64,000 nucleotides of DNA from Flagellimonas oceanensis (GTDB lineage Bacteria > Bacteroidota > Bacteroidia > Flavobacteriales > Flavobacteriaceae), in NCBI RefSeq assembly GCF_003992595.1, contig NZ_RZNA01000040.1, forward strand, positions 124,001-188,000, written 5' to 3'. Position 1 is the stretch's first letter. Each line of letters starts with the position of its first letter. The notes beneath the pieces were generated by a model that searched no databases, was not told where the DNA came from, and saw nothing but the letters and a program-made list of their open reading frames with translations. A program made the translations under genes and the position numbers. Positions 25,916 through 34,471 of the stretch are shown here, in pieces.

Positions 25916-26947
25916 ATGAGGTCAATCTTATCCCTTTTTGCCATCCTAGTTTTAATTTCCTGTGCCGAGGAGCCAAAGAAACAACCATTCAAAACAGTTG
26001 ATGTAACTCCGGTTTTTGAAGATTCCGTAAGTATTCGTGCAATAACTTTTCTGGATTCACAAACCTTGGCCTTTGCGGGGAGCAATGGTATGTATGGTAC
26101 CGTGGATGTGAATTCCCTTAAAGTGATGTCGAATGTACAAGAGTTTGACTCCATCATACCTCATTTTAGGGCGGTTGGCCACACTTCGAATGACTTTTTC
26201 ATGCTTTCTGTGGAAAGCCCTGCCCTGCTGTATAAAACTGGAGAAAATGGCCAAATGGAATTGGTGTATACGGAAGAAGGAGAAGGTGTTTTTTATGATA
26301 GCCTTACATTTTGGAACGATACCGAAGGTATTGCCGTGGGCGATACGGTGAATGGATGTTTTTCAATTATTATCACAAGGGATGGCGGGAATTCTTGGAC
26401 TAAGATTCCTTGCTCGGATTTACCTGAAGGCATAGAAGGAGAGGGGGCTTTTGCGGCCAGTAACAGTAATATTGTGGTTAAAGGCGACAAGGTGTGGGTC
26501 GGCACCACGGAAGGAAGAATTTATTTTTCCAGCGATAAGGGCATGACTTGGGAAATACAGGAAACCCCGATAATTTCGGAAGAACCGACGCAAGGCATAT
26601 ATTCGATGGACTTTTTTGATGAAAATCTTGGGTTTGCCATAGGAGGTGACTACACTCAACCGGAATCCAAAAAGGCCAATAAGATAAAAACAGTTGATGG
26701 GGGCAAAACATGGCAATTGGTTGCTGATGGTCAAGAGCCAGGTTACAAAAGTTGTGTGCAGTTTGTTCCCAATACCAACGGAGAAGCTATGGTTGCCGCT
26801 GGATTTAATGGAATTTCTTATTCTTCGGATGGTGGCCAGAGCTGGAAGGAATTGAGCGAAGAGCCTTTTTATACCTTTCGCTTCTTGAATGATTCCACGG
26901 CCTTTGCAGCAGGGAGTAAAAGGATAGCTAAATTGGATTTTAAATAA
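25916..26947 (+). CDS. YCF48/BNR-repeat beta-propeller lipoprotein
   Basis: 343 aa from ATG 25916; an in-frame Met 45 bp upstream lies inside the promoter and is rejected. The start gives a lipoprotein signal (MRSILSLFAILVLISC). Repeated Asp-box-like turns (ITRDGGNSWTKIP, FSSDKGMTWEIQ, KTVDGGKTWQLV, YSSDGGQSWKEL) are diagnostic of the YCF48/BNR seven-bladed propeller. Bacteroidetes homologues are often labelled oxidoreductase without evidence. YCF48 proper helps assemble photosystem II in plants and cyanobacteria, which does not apply here; a binding role at the membrane is all that can be inferred. Confidence 0.83.
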   Translation: MRSILSLFAILVLISCAEEPKKQPFKTVDVTPVFEDSVSIRAITFLDSQTLAFAGSNGMYGTVDVNSLKVMSNVQEFDSIIPHFRAVGHTSNDFFMLSVESPALLYKTGENGQMELVYTEEGEGVFYDSLTFWNDTEGIAVGDTVNGCFSIIITRDGGNSWTKIPCSDLPEGIEGEGAFAASNSNIVVKGDKVWVGTTEGRIYFSSDKGMTWEIQETPIISEEPTQGIYSMDFFDENLGFAIGGDYTQPESKKANKIKTVDGGKTWQLVADGQEPGYKSCVQFVPNTNGEAMVAAGFNGISYSSDGGQSWKELSEEPFYTFRFLNDSTAFAAGSKRIAKLDFK

Positions 26948-26974
26948 AAAAGCGGCAAAAAGTGCCGCTTTTCC
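26948..26974. terminator. Bidirectional rho-independent terminator
   Basis: AAGCGGCA (26950-26957), loop AAAAG, TGCCGCTT (26963-26970), with A residues before and TT after. It lies between the YCF48-like gene and the convergent DUF6515 gene. Confidence 0.85.
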
Positions 26975-27002
26975 AACTAACTAAAAACAAATCAATCAAA
27001 AA

Positions 27003-27356
27003 CTATACGTATACGACCACATAGTGGCGTCCTCTTTTTTTATACCAGACTCCTCGGTATCGGTATAACCTTCTTCCATTTTGGTAAACCACTTTACTGC
27101 CTCTGGGCAAGGTTCTGACTTTGATGCCTCGTGGTGCAGCTGTGACCACATATCTTTTTCCGCGTGCTTTGTACCAGACACCATCGGCGTAGTAATAATT
27201 TGTTCTTTTGTGAACTATAACCCTTGGATTGGATACTGTTCTTACTAAGGTTCCATGTTTCGGGTACACCCTGACCACCGTTCTTGTCTGTGCTTGGGCA
27301 CTAAGCATGGTTCCTAGAAATGCTGTGATAACCAAAAATACTTTCATTCGTTTCAT
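27003..27356 (-). CDS. Secreted basic DUF6515-like protein
   Basis: A 117-aa protein with a signal peptide (MKRMKVFLVITAFLGTMLSAQA|Q); Met4 is an alternative start. The mature part is strongly basic and rich in Tyr, Val and Arg, with a repeated pattern of a Tyr-rich strand, GVWYK and RGKRYVV, then GIKVRTLPRG, then GVWYKKRGRHYVVV. This layout resembles DUF6515 periplasmic proteins, from memory. Function unknown; isoelectric character suggests binding to an anionic surface polymer. It is a single gene between two terminators. Confidence 0.7.
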   Translation of the reverse strand: MKRMKVFLVITAFLGTMLSAQAQTRTVVRVYPKHGTLVRTVSNPRVIVHKRTNYYYADGVWYKARGKRYVVTAAPRGIKVRTLPRGSKVVYQNGRRLYRYRGVWYKKRGRHYVVVYV

Positions 27357-27413
27357 AACATTGGATTTTAATGGTTTCTGATAGTAAGACTGTGGTTATT
27401 GGGAAAGGTTTAA

Positions 27414-27440
27414 TCAAAAAAAGAAGCCCGAAGGCTCCTT
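27414..27440 (-). terminator. Rho-independent terminator of the sigma operon (UUCG loop)
   Basis: On the minus strand AAGGAGCC, TTCG, GGCTTCTT then a T run (27420-27414). An 8-bp stem with one G-U pair closed by a stable UUCG tetraloop, 26 bp after the Spy-like gene. Confidence 0.85.
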
Positions 27441-27465
27441 GTATAATTTTATGATATTACCCTGT

Positions 27466-27906
27466 TCAATTTCGACCTCGCCGTTTTCGGAACTGTTGAA
27501 TCATCTGTCTTTTAAAATCCTCTTCGGCCTTGACCAATAGCAGTACTTTTTTTGCAGGGATTACCGTTCGTAGTTTGGATAAAAACTCACGTTCCGCTTT
27601 TTGTTTATCGAATTGGAGGGCAAGCAGGTTGTCCAATAACTGTTCCGATTCGTTTGTGGAAAGCTCTAGCGCACGAGCGATATTGGCATGAATTTGCGCA
27701 CGCTCTTTTCTTCGGATATCCTCCATGGTCTCCTCGTGTGCGTTGTAAATGGGCCAAAATTGTTGGGCTTCCTCACTGGTCAAGCCTACTTGTTCGGTAA
27801 TGAAGGCTACTTTAAGTGTTTTGATGCGGTCCCGAACAGGTCCTTGGGCATGCAACAAAAAGGTGCCGAACAATAGGGTGCAAAGTATTAGTGCTCTCTT
27901 ATTCAT
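27466..27906 (-). CDS. Spy/CpxP-like periplasmic protein of an ECF sigma operon
   Basis: ATG 27906 (MNKRALILCTLLFGTFLLHA|Q) is chosen over an upstream TTG; it overlaps the preceding gene by 8 bp. The mature part is helical and charged: DRIKTLKVAFITEQVGLTSEEAQQFWPIYN and later ESEQLLDNLLALQFDKQKAEREF, then a basic tail QQFRKRRGRN. The LTxEQAxxFWPxY pattern is typical of Spy/CpxP-like sensors or chaperones placed after ECF sigma and anti-sigma genes in Flavobacteriia. It may sense envelope stress or metals; the ligand is unknown. Confidence 0.75.
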   Translation of the reverse strand: MNKRALILCTLLFGTFLLHAQGPVRDRIKTLKVAFITEQVGLTSEEAQQFWPIYNAHEETMEDIRRKERAQIHANIARALELSTNESEQLLDNLLALQFDKQKAEREFLSKLRTVIPAKKVLLLVKAEEDFKRQMIQQFRKRRGRN

Positions 27907-28432
27907 AATCAATGTCTTCTAAATTCAATTCTTCAATATCATCTACATTCTCATCCAAATATTCCATAATGATGTCATCTGCCAACTCATTATCGAGTAT
28001 ATCGTTCAATTCTATTTCTTCAATGGAAACCACTTCCGCAATCTCATAAGAGGTCATTTCCAAGTCGGTATTTTCAAAATACGCCTCAATTTCCGCGTTG
28101 GCCAAATCATCAAAAGTGATGGGTTCTGGATTTGATTCCCAGGTAAGGCTGAACATCACTATAAAAATAGCGGCTGCAGCAGCTATGGCGTAGTAAAAAC
28201 GCTTATGGGTTTTCAATGGTAGGACCTTGGGCTCTTTTGTATTGATTTTGGAAAGTACGCTAGGGGTTACTTCATCAAAATAGCCATTGGGCACCACAAA
28301 ACCATCAGTTTTGGGAATTATGGAACCGCCTTCCTTCGCTTCTTCTTTTTGGATTCGGTCCATTAGCCGATCGTTAAAGCTCTCGAAGTAGCCCTCGGGG
28401 GTGTTGAAACTATTTTCTTTGTCCTTTTCCAT
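27899..28432 (-). CDS. Putative membrane anti-sigma factor
   Basis: 177 aa. A soluble N-terminal part starting with TPEGYFESFNDRLMDRI (a pattern repeated as VPNGYFDEVTPSVLSKI), one transmembrane helix (FYYAIAAAAAIFIVMFSLTW, about 92-111), then a very acidic periplasmic tail rich in Glu, Asp and Ile. It lies 33 bp after the ECF sigma gene and overlaps the next gene. Topology and position fit an anti-sigma factor that holds its sigma at the membrane, though no ZAS zinc motif is present. Assignment rests mainly on context. Confidence 0.75.
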   Translation of the reverse strand: MEKDKENSFNTPEGYFESFNDRLMDRIQKEEAKEGGSIIPKTDGFVVPNGYFDEVTPSVLSKINTKEPKVLPLKTHKRFYYAIAAAAAIFIVMFSLTWESNPEPITFDDLANAEIEAYFENTDLEMTSYEIAEVVSIEEIELNDILDNELADDIIMEYLDENVDDIEELNLEDIDYE

Positions 28433-28465
28433 CGTGTTGTTTTGACTGCTTAATGCGTCAAAGGT

Positions 28466-29008
28466 TTAATTTTCTTTAAGATACGCTTCTATTTTTTTAA
28501 CTGCCAAATGGTAGGATGTCTTCAATGCGCCCACCGAGGTGTCCAGTGCTTCGGAAATGTCCTTGTACTTCATTTCTTGAAAGTACTTCATGGTAAAAAC
28601 CAACTTCTGTTTGTCGGGCAAGGTGGCCAATGCTTTTTGTAGTTTGAGTTGGATTTCATCTCCTTCAAAATATACATCTGCTTGGAGGTTTTCCACCATT
28701 CTGTCCTTCAACTCTTGGTCGCTTACGCCCAATTTCCTTGATTTCTGTTTCAAAAACGTCAAGGATTCGTTGGTGGCAATGCGATACATCCACGAATAGA
28801 GTTTGCTGTCACCTTTGAACTTCTCAATGTTTCGATACACTTTGATAAAGGTGTTCTGAAGCACATCGTCCGTATCGTCGTGATTGAGGACAATTCTACG
28901 AATATGCCAATACAGGCGTTCTTTGTAAGTGTTCACCAACACTTCAAAGGCCTTTGCACGGCTTTCTTCCCGTTGTAGTTCTTGGACTAAGGTTTCCTCA
29001 GCGATCAA
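28466..29008 (-). CDS. ECF-type RNA polymerase sigma factor (TTG start)
   Basis: 180 aa with sigma region 2 (VLNHDDTDDVLQNTFIKVYRN; SKLYSWMYRIATNESLTFLK) and region 4 (LPDKQKLVFTMKYFQEMKYKDISEALDTSVGALKTSYHLAVKKI). The upstream frame holds no ATG before the stop at 29033-29035, so TTG at 29008 is the only reasonable start. First gene of a three-gene operon with its presumed anti-sigma and a Spy-like protein. It probably serves envelope stress; targets are unknown. Confidence 0.92.
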   Translation of the reverse strand: MIAEETLVQELQREESRAKAFEVLVNTYKERLYWHIRRIVLNHDDTDDVLQNTFIKVYRNIEKFKGDSKLYSWMYRIATNESLTFLKQKSRKLGVSDQELKDRMVENLQADVYFEGDEIQLKLQKALATLPDKQKLVFTMKYFQEMKYKDISEALDTSVGALKTSYHLAVKKIEAYLKEN

Positions 29009-29023
29009 TGTTCTTGTTGTTTG

Positions 29024-29040
29024 ATACTTTGACTAAGGTA
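29024..29040 (-). promoter_or_regulatory. Upstream motif shared with the AraC gene (TACCTTAGTCAAA)
   Basis: On the minus strand TACCTTAGTCAAAGTAT, 16 bp before the TTG start of the sigma gene. The same 17-mer with one mismatch lies before the AraC-family gene (48448-48464). TACCTTAG differs from the -7 consensus by one base, so this may be the promoter. Confidence 0.4.
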
Positions 29041-29100
29041 CGGGGAAAAGGTTTAATTTTTATTCGGCAATAGTGGAAAGGTTAAGGGAAAAGGGTTGAA

Positions 29101-29158
29101 CGGTTGTCATTTCGAGTTGTCACCCTGAGCGCAGTCGAAGGGGTAGTCGAGAAATCTT
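29101..29158 (+). repeat. Nested GAGCGCAG-core repeat, copy 4
   Basis: Outer arms TCATTTCGA (29107-29115) and TCGAGAAAT enclose an inner element with CCCTGAGCGCAGTCGAAGGG. It lies between the sigma operon and the ABC exporter gene and is the longest copy in the window. The 195-bp gap 29009-29203 otherwise holds nothing recognisable. Confidence 0.8.
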
Positions 29159-29203
29159 TTTTCTTTAGGAGTTAGGAAGTGGGTAACCCAATAATCCAAC
29201 TCC

Positions 29204-31030
29204 CTACGAACCAAACGACTGCATTTCTACCAGTTTCTTGTAGTTTTTGTCGGACTTCATTAACTCTTCATGGGTTCCCTGTTCCACAATCTCGCCCTTG
29301 CTCATTACCACAATGGTATCGGCATTTTGGATAGTGGACAGTCGGTGCGCGATGACAATGGAGGTACGGTTCTGCATCATTTTTTCCAAGGCATCCTGTA
29401 CCAAGCGCTCGCTTTCGGTGTCCAAGGCCGAGGTGGCTTCGTCCAAAATCATAATGGGTGGATTTTTGAGTACCGCCCTAGCAATGGACAAGCGTTGTTT
29501 TTGCCCGCCACTCAATTTATTTCCGCTATCGCCAATATTGGTGTCGTAGCCATGGGGCAGGTCCATGATAAAATCGTGGGCATTGGCCACTTTGGCGGCT
29601 TCAATGATTTCGTCCATGGTAGCATTTTCTTTTCCCAAAGCGATGTTGCTCTTCACGGAATCGTTGAAGAGAATGGAGTCTTGTGTGACCAAGCCCATGA
29701 GTCCACGAAGCGACTTTTTCGTGATGTTTTTGATGTTGGTGCCATCAATCAGGATTTCTCCTTTGTTGACATCGTAGAAACGGGTGACCAAATTGGCCAC
29801 GGTACTTTTTCCACTACCGGATTGCCCGACTAAGGCCACTGTTTTTCCTTTATTAACCTTTAGGTTGAAGGTTTTTAGTACGTAATCATCTTCGTATTTG
29901 AACCCAACTTCTTTGAGTTCAATTCCAGAGGTAAAGTCTGTTTTGTCTTCTGCGCCTTCAATGTTTTTGATTGGATTTTCCGATTCGAGAATCTCCAATA
30001 CACGTTCCGCGGCAGCATTTCCTTTTTTTACGCCATAAGAAGCTTTGCTAATGGCTTTTGCAGGGGTCAAAATATTGAATGCCAATCCCATGTAGGAAAT
30101 GAAAGAGGCGGCATCCAGTGAGCCTTCTTGGAGCACCATTCGTCCACCAAACCAGAGCAGCACCCCGAAAACAACGATTCCAAGGAATTCGCTGGTAGGG
30201 GATGATAGGTTTTGACGGTTCAGCAGGGAGTTGGAGAACTTAAAAAAACGCGTAGTGGATTCCTTGAAGGTCTGATAAAACCTGGATTCTGAATTAAAAG
30301 CCTTGATGACACGGAGTCCTCCCAAAGTTTCTTCAACAATGGAAAGGAATTCGCCTTGTTCTTTTTGCACTCGATCGGATTTCTTTTTCAACGATTTCCC
30401 AATTCTTGATATGATCATTCCTGCAATGGGAATAAAAATGAACACAAAAATGGTAAGCTTCACACTGATGATGAACATTACGATAATCGTGAAAAGAATT
30501 GTCAATGGCTCACGTACGATCAATTCCAAAATGGAAAGGAACGAGTGTTGTATTTCCAATACATCTGACGTAATCCGAGCAATGACGTCCCCTTTCTTTT
30601 TCTCGGAGAAATAGGAAATGGGTAGATCCATGATTTTCTCGTACATCTTGTTACGAATGTCCTTGAGCACTCCATTTCTCAAAAAAGTAATGAAATACAT
30701 GGCCAAATAATTGAAAATGTTCTTGAACAAAAACAAAAATAAAATGAGGCCAACGGCAAAAATGAGCCCTTTCATAGGGTCTTCGCCAGAGTACTGGGTC
30801 ACTTGGTAATTCATGTACCCCTCAAAATAATCCTTGAGCTTGCCGACACCTTCGTATGTGGGGGGCTCGTTGATTTGTTTGGTCTTATCAAAGAGTACAT
30901 TCAGCATTGGGATAAGTGCAGCATAGGACAGTGCACTGAACAATGCATAGAGAATATTGAAGAAAATATTCAGAACACCATATTTGCGGTAAGGTGCCGC
31001 AAACAGGAGAATCTTTTTAAAGTAGTTCAT
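29204..31030 (-). CDS. ABC exporter, MsbA-like (fused permease and ATPase)
   Basis: 608 aa. The N-terminal half has six transmembrane helices (for example VLNIFFNILYALFSALSYAA and the LIFAVGLILFLFLFKNIF region). The C-terminal ATPase has Walker A GQSGSGKST, signature LSGGQKQRLSIARA, Walker B IMILDEATSALD and switch His in VIAHRLST. The architecture fits lipid or lipopolysaccharide-core flippases such as MsbA, but drug exporters look alike. Its gene follows the phosphohexomutase gene by 3 bp, and with the GT2 and DUF4199 genes suggests export of an envelope glycolipid. Confidence 0.88.
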   Translation of the reverse strand: MNYFKKILLFAAPYRKYGVLNIFFNILYALFSALSYAALIPMLNVLFDKTKQINEPPTYEGVGKLKDYFEGYMNYQVTQYSGEDPMKGLIFAVGLILFLFLFKNIFNYLAMYFITFLRNGVLKDIRNKMYEKIMDLPISYFSEKKKGDVIARITSDVLEIQHSFLSILELIVREPLTILFTIIVMFIISVKLTIFVFIFIPIAGMIISRIGKSLKKKSDRVQKEQGEFLSIVEETLGGLRVIKAFNSESRFYQTFKESTTRFFKFSNSLLNRQNLSSPTSEFLGIVVFGVLLWFGGRMVLQEGSLDAASFISYMGLAFNILTPAKAISKASYGVKKGNAAAERVLEILESENPIKNIEGAEDKTDFTSGIELKEVGFKYEDDYVLKTFNLKVNKGKTVALVGQSGSGKSTVANLVTRFYDVNKGEILIDGTNIKNITKKSLRGLMGLVTQDSILFNDSVKSNIALGKENATMDEIIEAAKVANAHDFIMDLPHGYDTNIGDSGNKLSGGQKQRLSIARAVLKNPPIMILDEATSALDTESERLVQDALEKMMQNRTSIVIAHRLSTIQNADTIVVMSKGEIVEQGTHEELMKSDKNYKKLVEMQSFGS

Positions 31031-31033
31031 TCA

Positions 31034-32740
31034 CTATAAATTCAGCTCGGATAGGATACCTTCTATTTTGGCTTCCAACTGCGAATTTACGGATTTAAAA
31101 TCGGCTGCTTTGTCCAATTTTGCATTTGTACTGATGTAGAACTTCACTTTGGGTTCCGTTCCACTGGGGCGGGCGGCGATTCGAGTGCCATCTTCCGTTT
31201 CATAAATCAATACATTGGACTTGGGCAAGTGAAGCGTAAACTCTTCGTTTGTCTGTACATTTTTAACGATGGACGTATTGTAATCCTCAATATACAGTAG
31301 TTTTGAGCCTTGCACGGTGTCTACCGGGTTTTCTTTGAAATCCTTCAGCATTTGCTTGATTTCTTCCGCACCGCTCATCCCTTTTTTTGTAATGGAAATC
31401 AATTTTTCCTTATAAAAACCGAACTCCACGTAGGCATCTATCAAATCTTTATAAAAAGAGCTTCCGTTGGCTTTGGCATCGGCTGCAATTTCGCAAGCCA
31501 ATAGGGTGGAGGTCACGGCGTCTTTGTCGCGCACAAAATCCCCGACCATATATCCAAAACTTTCTTCGCCGCCACCTATAAAATCGGAGCTCGGAAAGTC
31601 CTTTATCATTTTACCGATCCATTTAAACCCGGTCAATGCTGTTTTGAACTCCACACCGTACGATTTGGCCATTTGTTGCATCATAGGAGTGGAAACAATG
31701 GTGGTGGCAATAAATTCGTTGCCCTTGAATCCTTTTTCCTTGTATTTGTCCAAAAGGAACTTGGTCATGAGCACCATGGTCTGGTTCCCGTTCAAAAGTT
31801 CCATTTTGCCATCCAGATTACGAACGGCAATGCCCAAACGGTCACTATCAGGGTCGGTACCCACCACCATATCCGCACCGATTTCCTCAGCTTTGGCAAT
31901 GGCCATGGACAAGGCTTCGGGCTCTTCCGGATTGGGCGATTCCACTGTAGGGAAGTCCCCGTTTGGCTCGGCTTGTTCTTCGATGATGGTGACATTGTTG
32001 TATCCTGCTCGCTTCAACACCTCTGGAATGGCGGTAATGGAGGTTCCGTGCAAGGAAGTAAATACAATTTTAAAGTCGTCTTTTCCCTTGGCATCAAAGC
32101 TGCCGTTTTTTACGGATGCTTCAAAAAAGGCTTCATCCACTTCTTTGTCAATCAAATGGATGAGGCTTTCGTTTTTATCAAACTTAATGTCCTCAAAAGA
32201 GAGGGAGTTGATTTCTGCAATGATTTCGCCGTCTTGCGGAGGTACAATCTGTCCGCCATCGGCCCAATATACTTTGTATCCGTTGTATTCCGGTGGGTTG
32301 TGGGAAGCCGTAAGTACGATTCCTGCGTGGCATCCAATATGCTTTACCGCAAACGAAAGTTCTGGTGTGGTCCTTAAATCCGAAAATAAATGCACCCTGA
32401 TACCATTGGCGGAGAAAACTTCTGCCACCGTTTTGGCCAAGGATTGGGAGTTATGTCTGCAATCGTAAGCGATTACGACCTTTAGGTCGTCGTCGGTATA
32501 GGATTTTTTGAGGTAATTACTGAGTCCCTGGGTATTTTTCCCCAAGGTGTATTTGTTGATTCTGTTGGTACCTACGCCCATTACACCACGCATACCTCCC
32601 GTACCAAACTCCAAATCTTTATAAAAACGTTCCTTGAGTTCTTCTGGATCGTTGTCCATTAGGTGTTTGATTTCCTTCTTCGTGTCTTCATCAAAAAAAT
32701 CGGTCAACCAAGATTGCGCTGTAGCTGTAATGGAATCCAT
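31034..32740 (-). CDS. Phosphohexomutase (phosphoglucomutase / phosphomannomutase family)
   Basis: 568 aa, four-domain alpha-D-phosphohexomutase. The catalytic phosphoserine loop is TASHNPPEYNGYKVYW, the Mg-binding loop GTDPDSDRLG, the sugar-binding loop GGEESFG and the phosphate-binding loop RPSGTEPKVKFY. It interconverts hexose-1- and hexose-6-phosphates, supplying sugar nucleotides for surface glycans or storage polymers. The length matches the long Bacteroidetes phosphoglucomutase form. It is in an operon with a GT2 (59 bp upstream) and the ABC exporter (3 bp downstream). Confidence 0.93.
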   Translation of the reverse strand: MDSITATAQSWLTDFFDEDTKKEIKHLMDNDPEELKERFYKDLEFGTGGMRGVMGVGTNRINKYTLGKNTQGLSNYLKKSYTDDDLKVVIAYDCRHNSQSLAKTVAEVFSANGIRVHLFSDLRTTPELSFAVKHIGCHAGIVLTASHNPPEYNGYKVYWADGGQIVPPQDGEIIAEINSLSFEDIKFDKNESLIHLIDKEVDEAFFEASVKNGSFDAKGKDDFKIVFTSLHGTSITAIPEVLKRAGYNNVTIIEEQAEPNGDFPTVESPNPEEPEALSMAIAKAEEIGADMVVGTDPDSDRLGIAVRNLDGKMELLNGNQTMVLMTKFLLDKYKEKGFKGNEFIATTIVSTPMMQQMAKSYGVEFKTALTGFKWIGKMIKDFPSSDFIGGGEESFGYMVGDFVRDKDAVTSTLLACEIAADAKANGSSFYKDLIDAYVEFGFYKEKLISITKKGMSGAEEIKQMLKDFKENPVDTVQGSKLLYIEDYNTSIVKNVQTNEEFTLHLPKSNVLIYETEDGTRIAARPSGTEPKVKFYISTNAKLDKAADFKSVNSQLEAKIEGILSELNL

Positions 32741-32799
32741 AGTGTTTATTCGTTGTTTAGATATTTAAAAATACAAAGTTTATAGGGTTTGAGAATGGC

Positions 32800-33747
32800 C
32801 TAGAGGTTAATTTTATCGGAGATGTTGTATCGGGTATCATTTTTTCGTGATCGCACCATGATTTCTCCAAGGAAACCTGCCAAAAACAATTGTGTACCAA
32901 TGATCATTGCCGTCAATGAAATATAAAACTGTGGTCGTTGGGTAATCAATCGCCCTGTTGGGTTTAAAAAGAGCTTATCAACCCCTAAATAGAGTGCGAA
33001 TCCAAATCCTACAATGAACATAAGAACGCCCCAAGCGCCAAAAAGGTGCATGGGTCTACGCCCAAATTTGGACACGAACCAGATGGTGATCAAATCCAAA
33101 AAACCATTGATAAAACGCTCTGCACCAAATTTGGTGGACCCATATTTACGTGCCTGATGCTGTACTACTTTCTCTGTAATATCGGAAAAGCCTGCATTTT
33201 TGGCCAAAACAGGGATGTAGCGGTGCATTTCTCCTGAAACCTCTATGTTTTTCACTACTTTATGGTTGAAGGCCTTGAGCCCACAGTTAAAGTCGTGCAA
33301 TTTTACCCCAGAGGTTGTACGCGCCGCCCAGTTGAACAGTTTGGACGGGATATTTTTTGTGATGACGGAATCGTAACGTTTCTTTTTCCAGCCCGATACC
33401 ACATGATGCCCCTCTTGGGTGATCATTTGGTACATTTCGGGGATTTCTTCGGGATTGTCCTGTAAGTCGGCATCCATGGTAATGACCACATCGCCTTCGG
33501 CGGCCTTGAAACCTGCGTGAAGGGCCTGTGATTTTCCGTAGTTCTTCAGGAACCGGATGCCTTTCACATTTTCGTTGATCTTGGAAAGTTCGGAGATGGT
33601 CTTCCAAGATTCATCGGTACTGCCATCATCGATAAGGATGATTTCATAAGAAAAATGATTGGATTGCATCACTTGTACAATCCAATCATGTAGTTCTTTA
33701 AGCGATTCTTGCTCGTTAAGTAAAGGAATTACAATGGAAATCTGCAT
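32800..33747 (-). CDS. Family 2 glycosyltransferase, DPM1/ArnC-like, with C-terminal membrane helices
   Basis: 315 aa. GT-A fold starting ISIVIPLLNEQESL with IDDGSTDES and the metal-binding stretch TMDADLQDNPEEI. Residues about 232-255 (MHLFGAWGVLMFIVGFGFALYLG) and about 272-295 are transmembrane helices, as in polyprenyl-phosphate glycosyltransferases such as dolichol-phosphate mannose synthase-like proteins. It probably moves a sugar from a nucleotide donor to undecaprenyl phosphate at the inner membrane. The donor sugar is not known. Second gene of the envelope operon, 42 bp after DUF4199. Confidence 0.88.
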   Translation of the reverse strand: MQISIVIPLLNEQESLKELHDWIVQVMQSNHFSYEIILIDDGSTDESWKTISELSKINENVKGIRFLKNYGKSQALHAGFKAAEGDVVITMDADLQDNPEEIPEMYQMITQEGHHVVSGWKKKRYDSVITKNIPSKLFNWAARTTSGVKLHDFNCGLKAFNHKVVKNIEVSGEMHRYIPVLAKNAGFSDITEKVVQHQARKYGSTKFGAERFINGFLDLITIWFVSKFGRRPMHLFGAWGVLMFIVGFGFALYLGVDKLFLNPTGRLITQRPQFYISLTAMIIGTQLFLAGFLGEIMVRSRKNDTRYNISDKINL

Positions 33748-33789
33748 TGTTTGATTCTGGAATTCCCTTCAAAAGTAGCATTTTTTGTT

Positions 33790-34311
33790 TTAGTAATCCG
33801 CTTTGGACTTTTTCAATATTAAGCCAGTAACAAGACCCAATATCAATCCAAGTACACAGTTTATGATCAAACCAATGGGATACTGGAGCCATGCGAAACT
33901 TTTCTGCATTTCCACGCCTTGTTCCCACTGCTCCTCGGTCATATTGGGGTTCTGTGCCATTGCTTCGGGTTTTGCCATCTCTATGGCTTTGTCCATAAAG
34001 TCAGGCTCTATGTAGTTGGTGAGCACAAATTGATAGGCCAAGGAAATCACGGCACCGATTACGGCAATCCCTACGGCAACTTTCAAAGCTTCCGAAATGG
34101 ATAAATACCCGCCATTGGCTTTTTTAAAGGCATTGACCCCCACAAAGATGATGGCAGCCATTATTACGATGGAGATTACGATAATCCCTGTATTTCTCTC
34201 GTAATGCATCTTTTGGGTGTAGAGCATTACGCCGAACACCACCGAAATCAGACCCAAAATGAGTCCGTAATTAAGTGCGAATTTTCCTGTTTTAGGTTGT
34301 TGTTCTTCCAT
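33790..34311 (-). CDS. DUF4199 domain membrane protein
   Basis: 173 aa with four predicted membrane helices: about 14-32 (YGLILGLISVVFGVMLYTQ), 40-60 (GIIVISIVIMAAIIFVGV), 75-100 (ALKVAVGIAVIGAVISLAYQ) and 145-168 (PIGLIINCVLGLILGLVTGLIL). Between helices 3 and 4 is an acidic loop rich in Met and Glu. This matches DUF4199, a Bacteroidetes family of unknown function. It heads the run DUF4199-GT2-phosphohexomutase-ABC exporter and is divergent from rpmE2. No enzymatic residues can be pointed out. Confidence 0.85.
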   Translation of the reverse strand: MEEQQPKTGKFALNYGLILGLISVVFGVMLYTQKMHYERNTGIIVISIVIMAAIIFVGVNAFKKANGGYLSISEALKVAVGIAVIGAVISLAYQFVLTNYIEPDFMDKAIEMAKPEAMAQNPNMTEEQWEQGVEMQKSFAWLQYPIGLIINCVLGLILGLVTGLILKKSKADY

Positions 34312-34406
34312 GATTTTTAAAATTAGTGTTGCTTATAAAAGGTTAGTTATCGATTGCTTACATTTGTTACATATAAATTTAACTTTATTTTTTTAGTCAT
34401 TTTAAG

Positions 34407-34436
34407 TTGGAGGTGTCAAAGAAATCATTAAATTTG
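34407..34436 (+). promoter_or_regulatory. rpmE2 promoter TTG-N19-TAAATTTG
   Basis: TTG 34407-34409, 19-bp spacer, TAAATTTG 34429-34436, followed by CACCC: a complete match to the Bacteroidetes consensus. It implies a leader of about 28 nt before ATG 34472. Confidence 0.82.
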
Positions 34437-34471
34437 CACCCTGAAAATTCTGAGATTAAGCATTTAAGACG

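Noticed and set aside
31467..32468. 333-codon plus-strand open frame opposite the phosphohexomutase gene
   Set aside because: It mirrors a strongly conserved minus-strand enzyme; its translation is Ser/Pro-rich without any family features, as expected for an antisense shadow.
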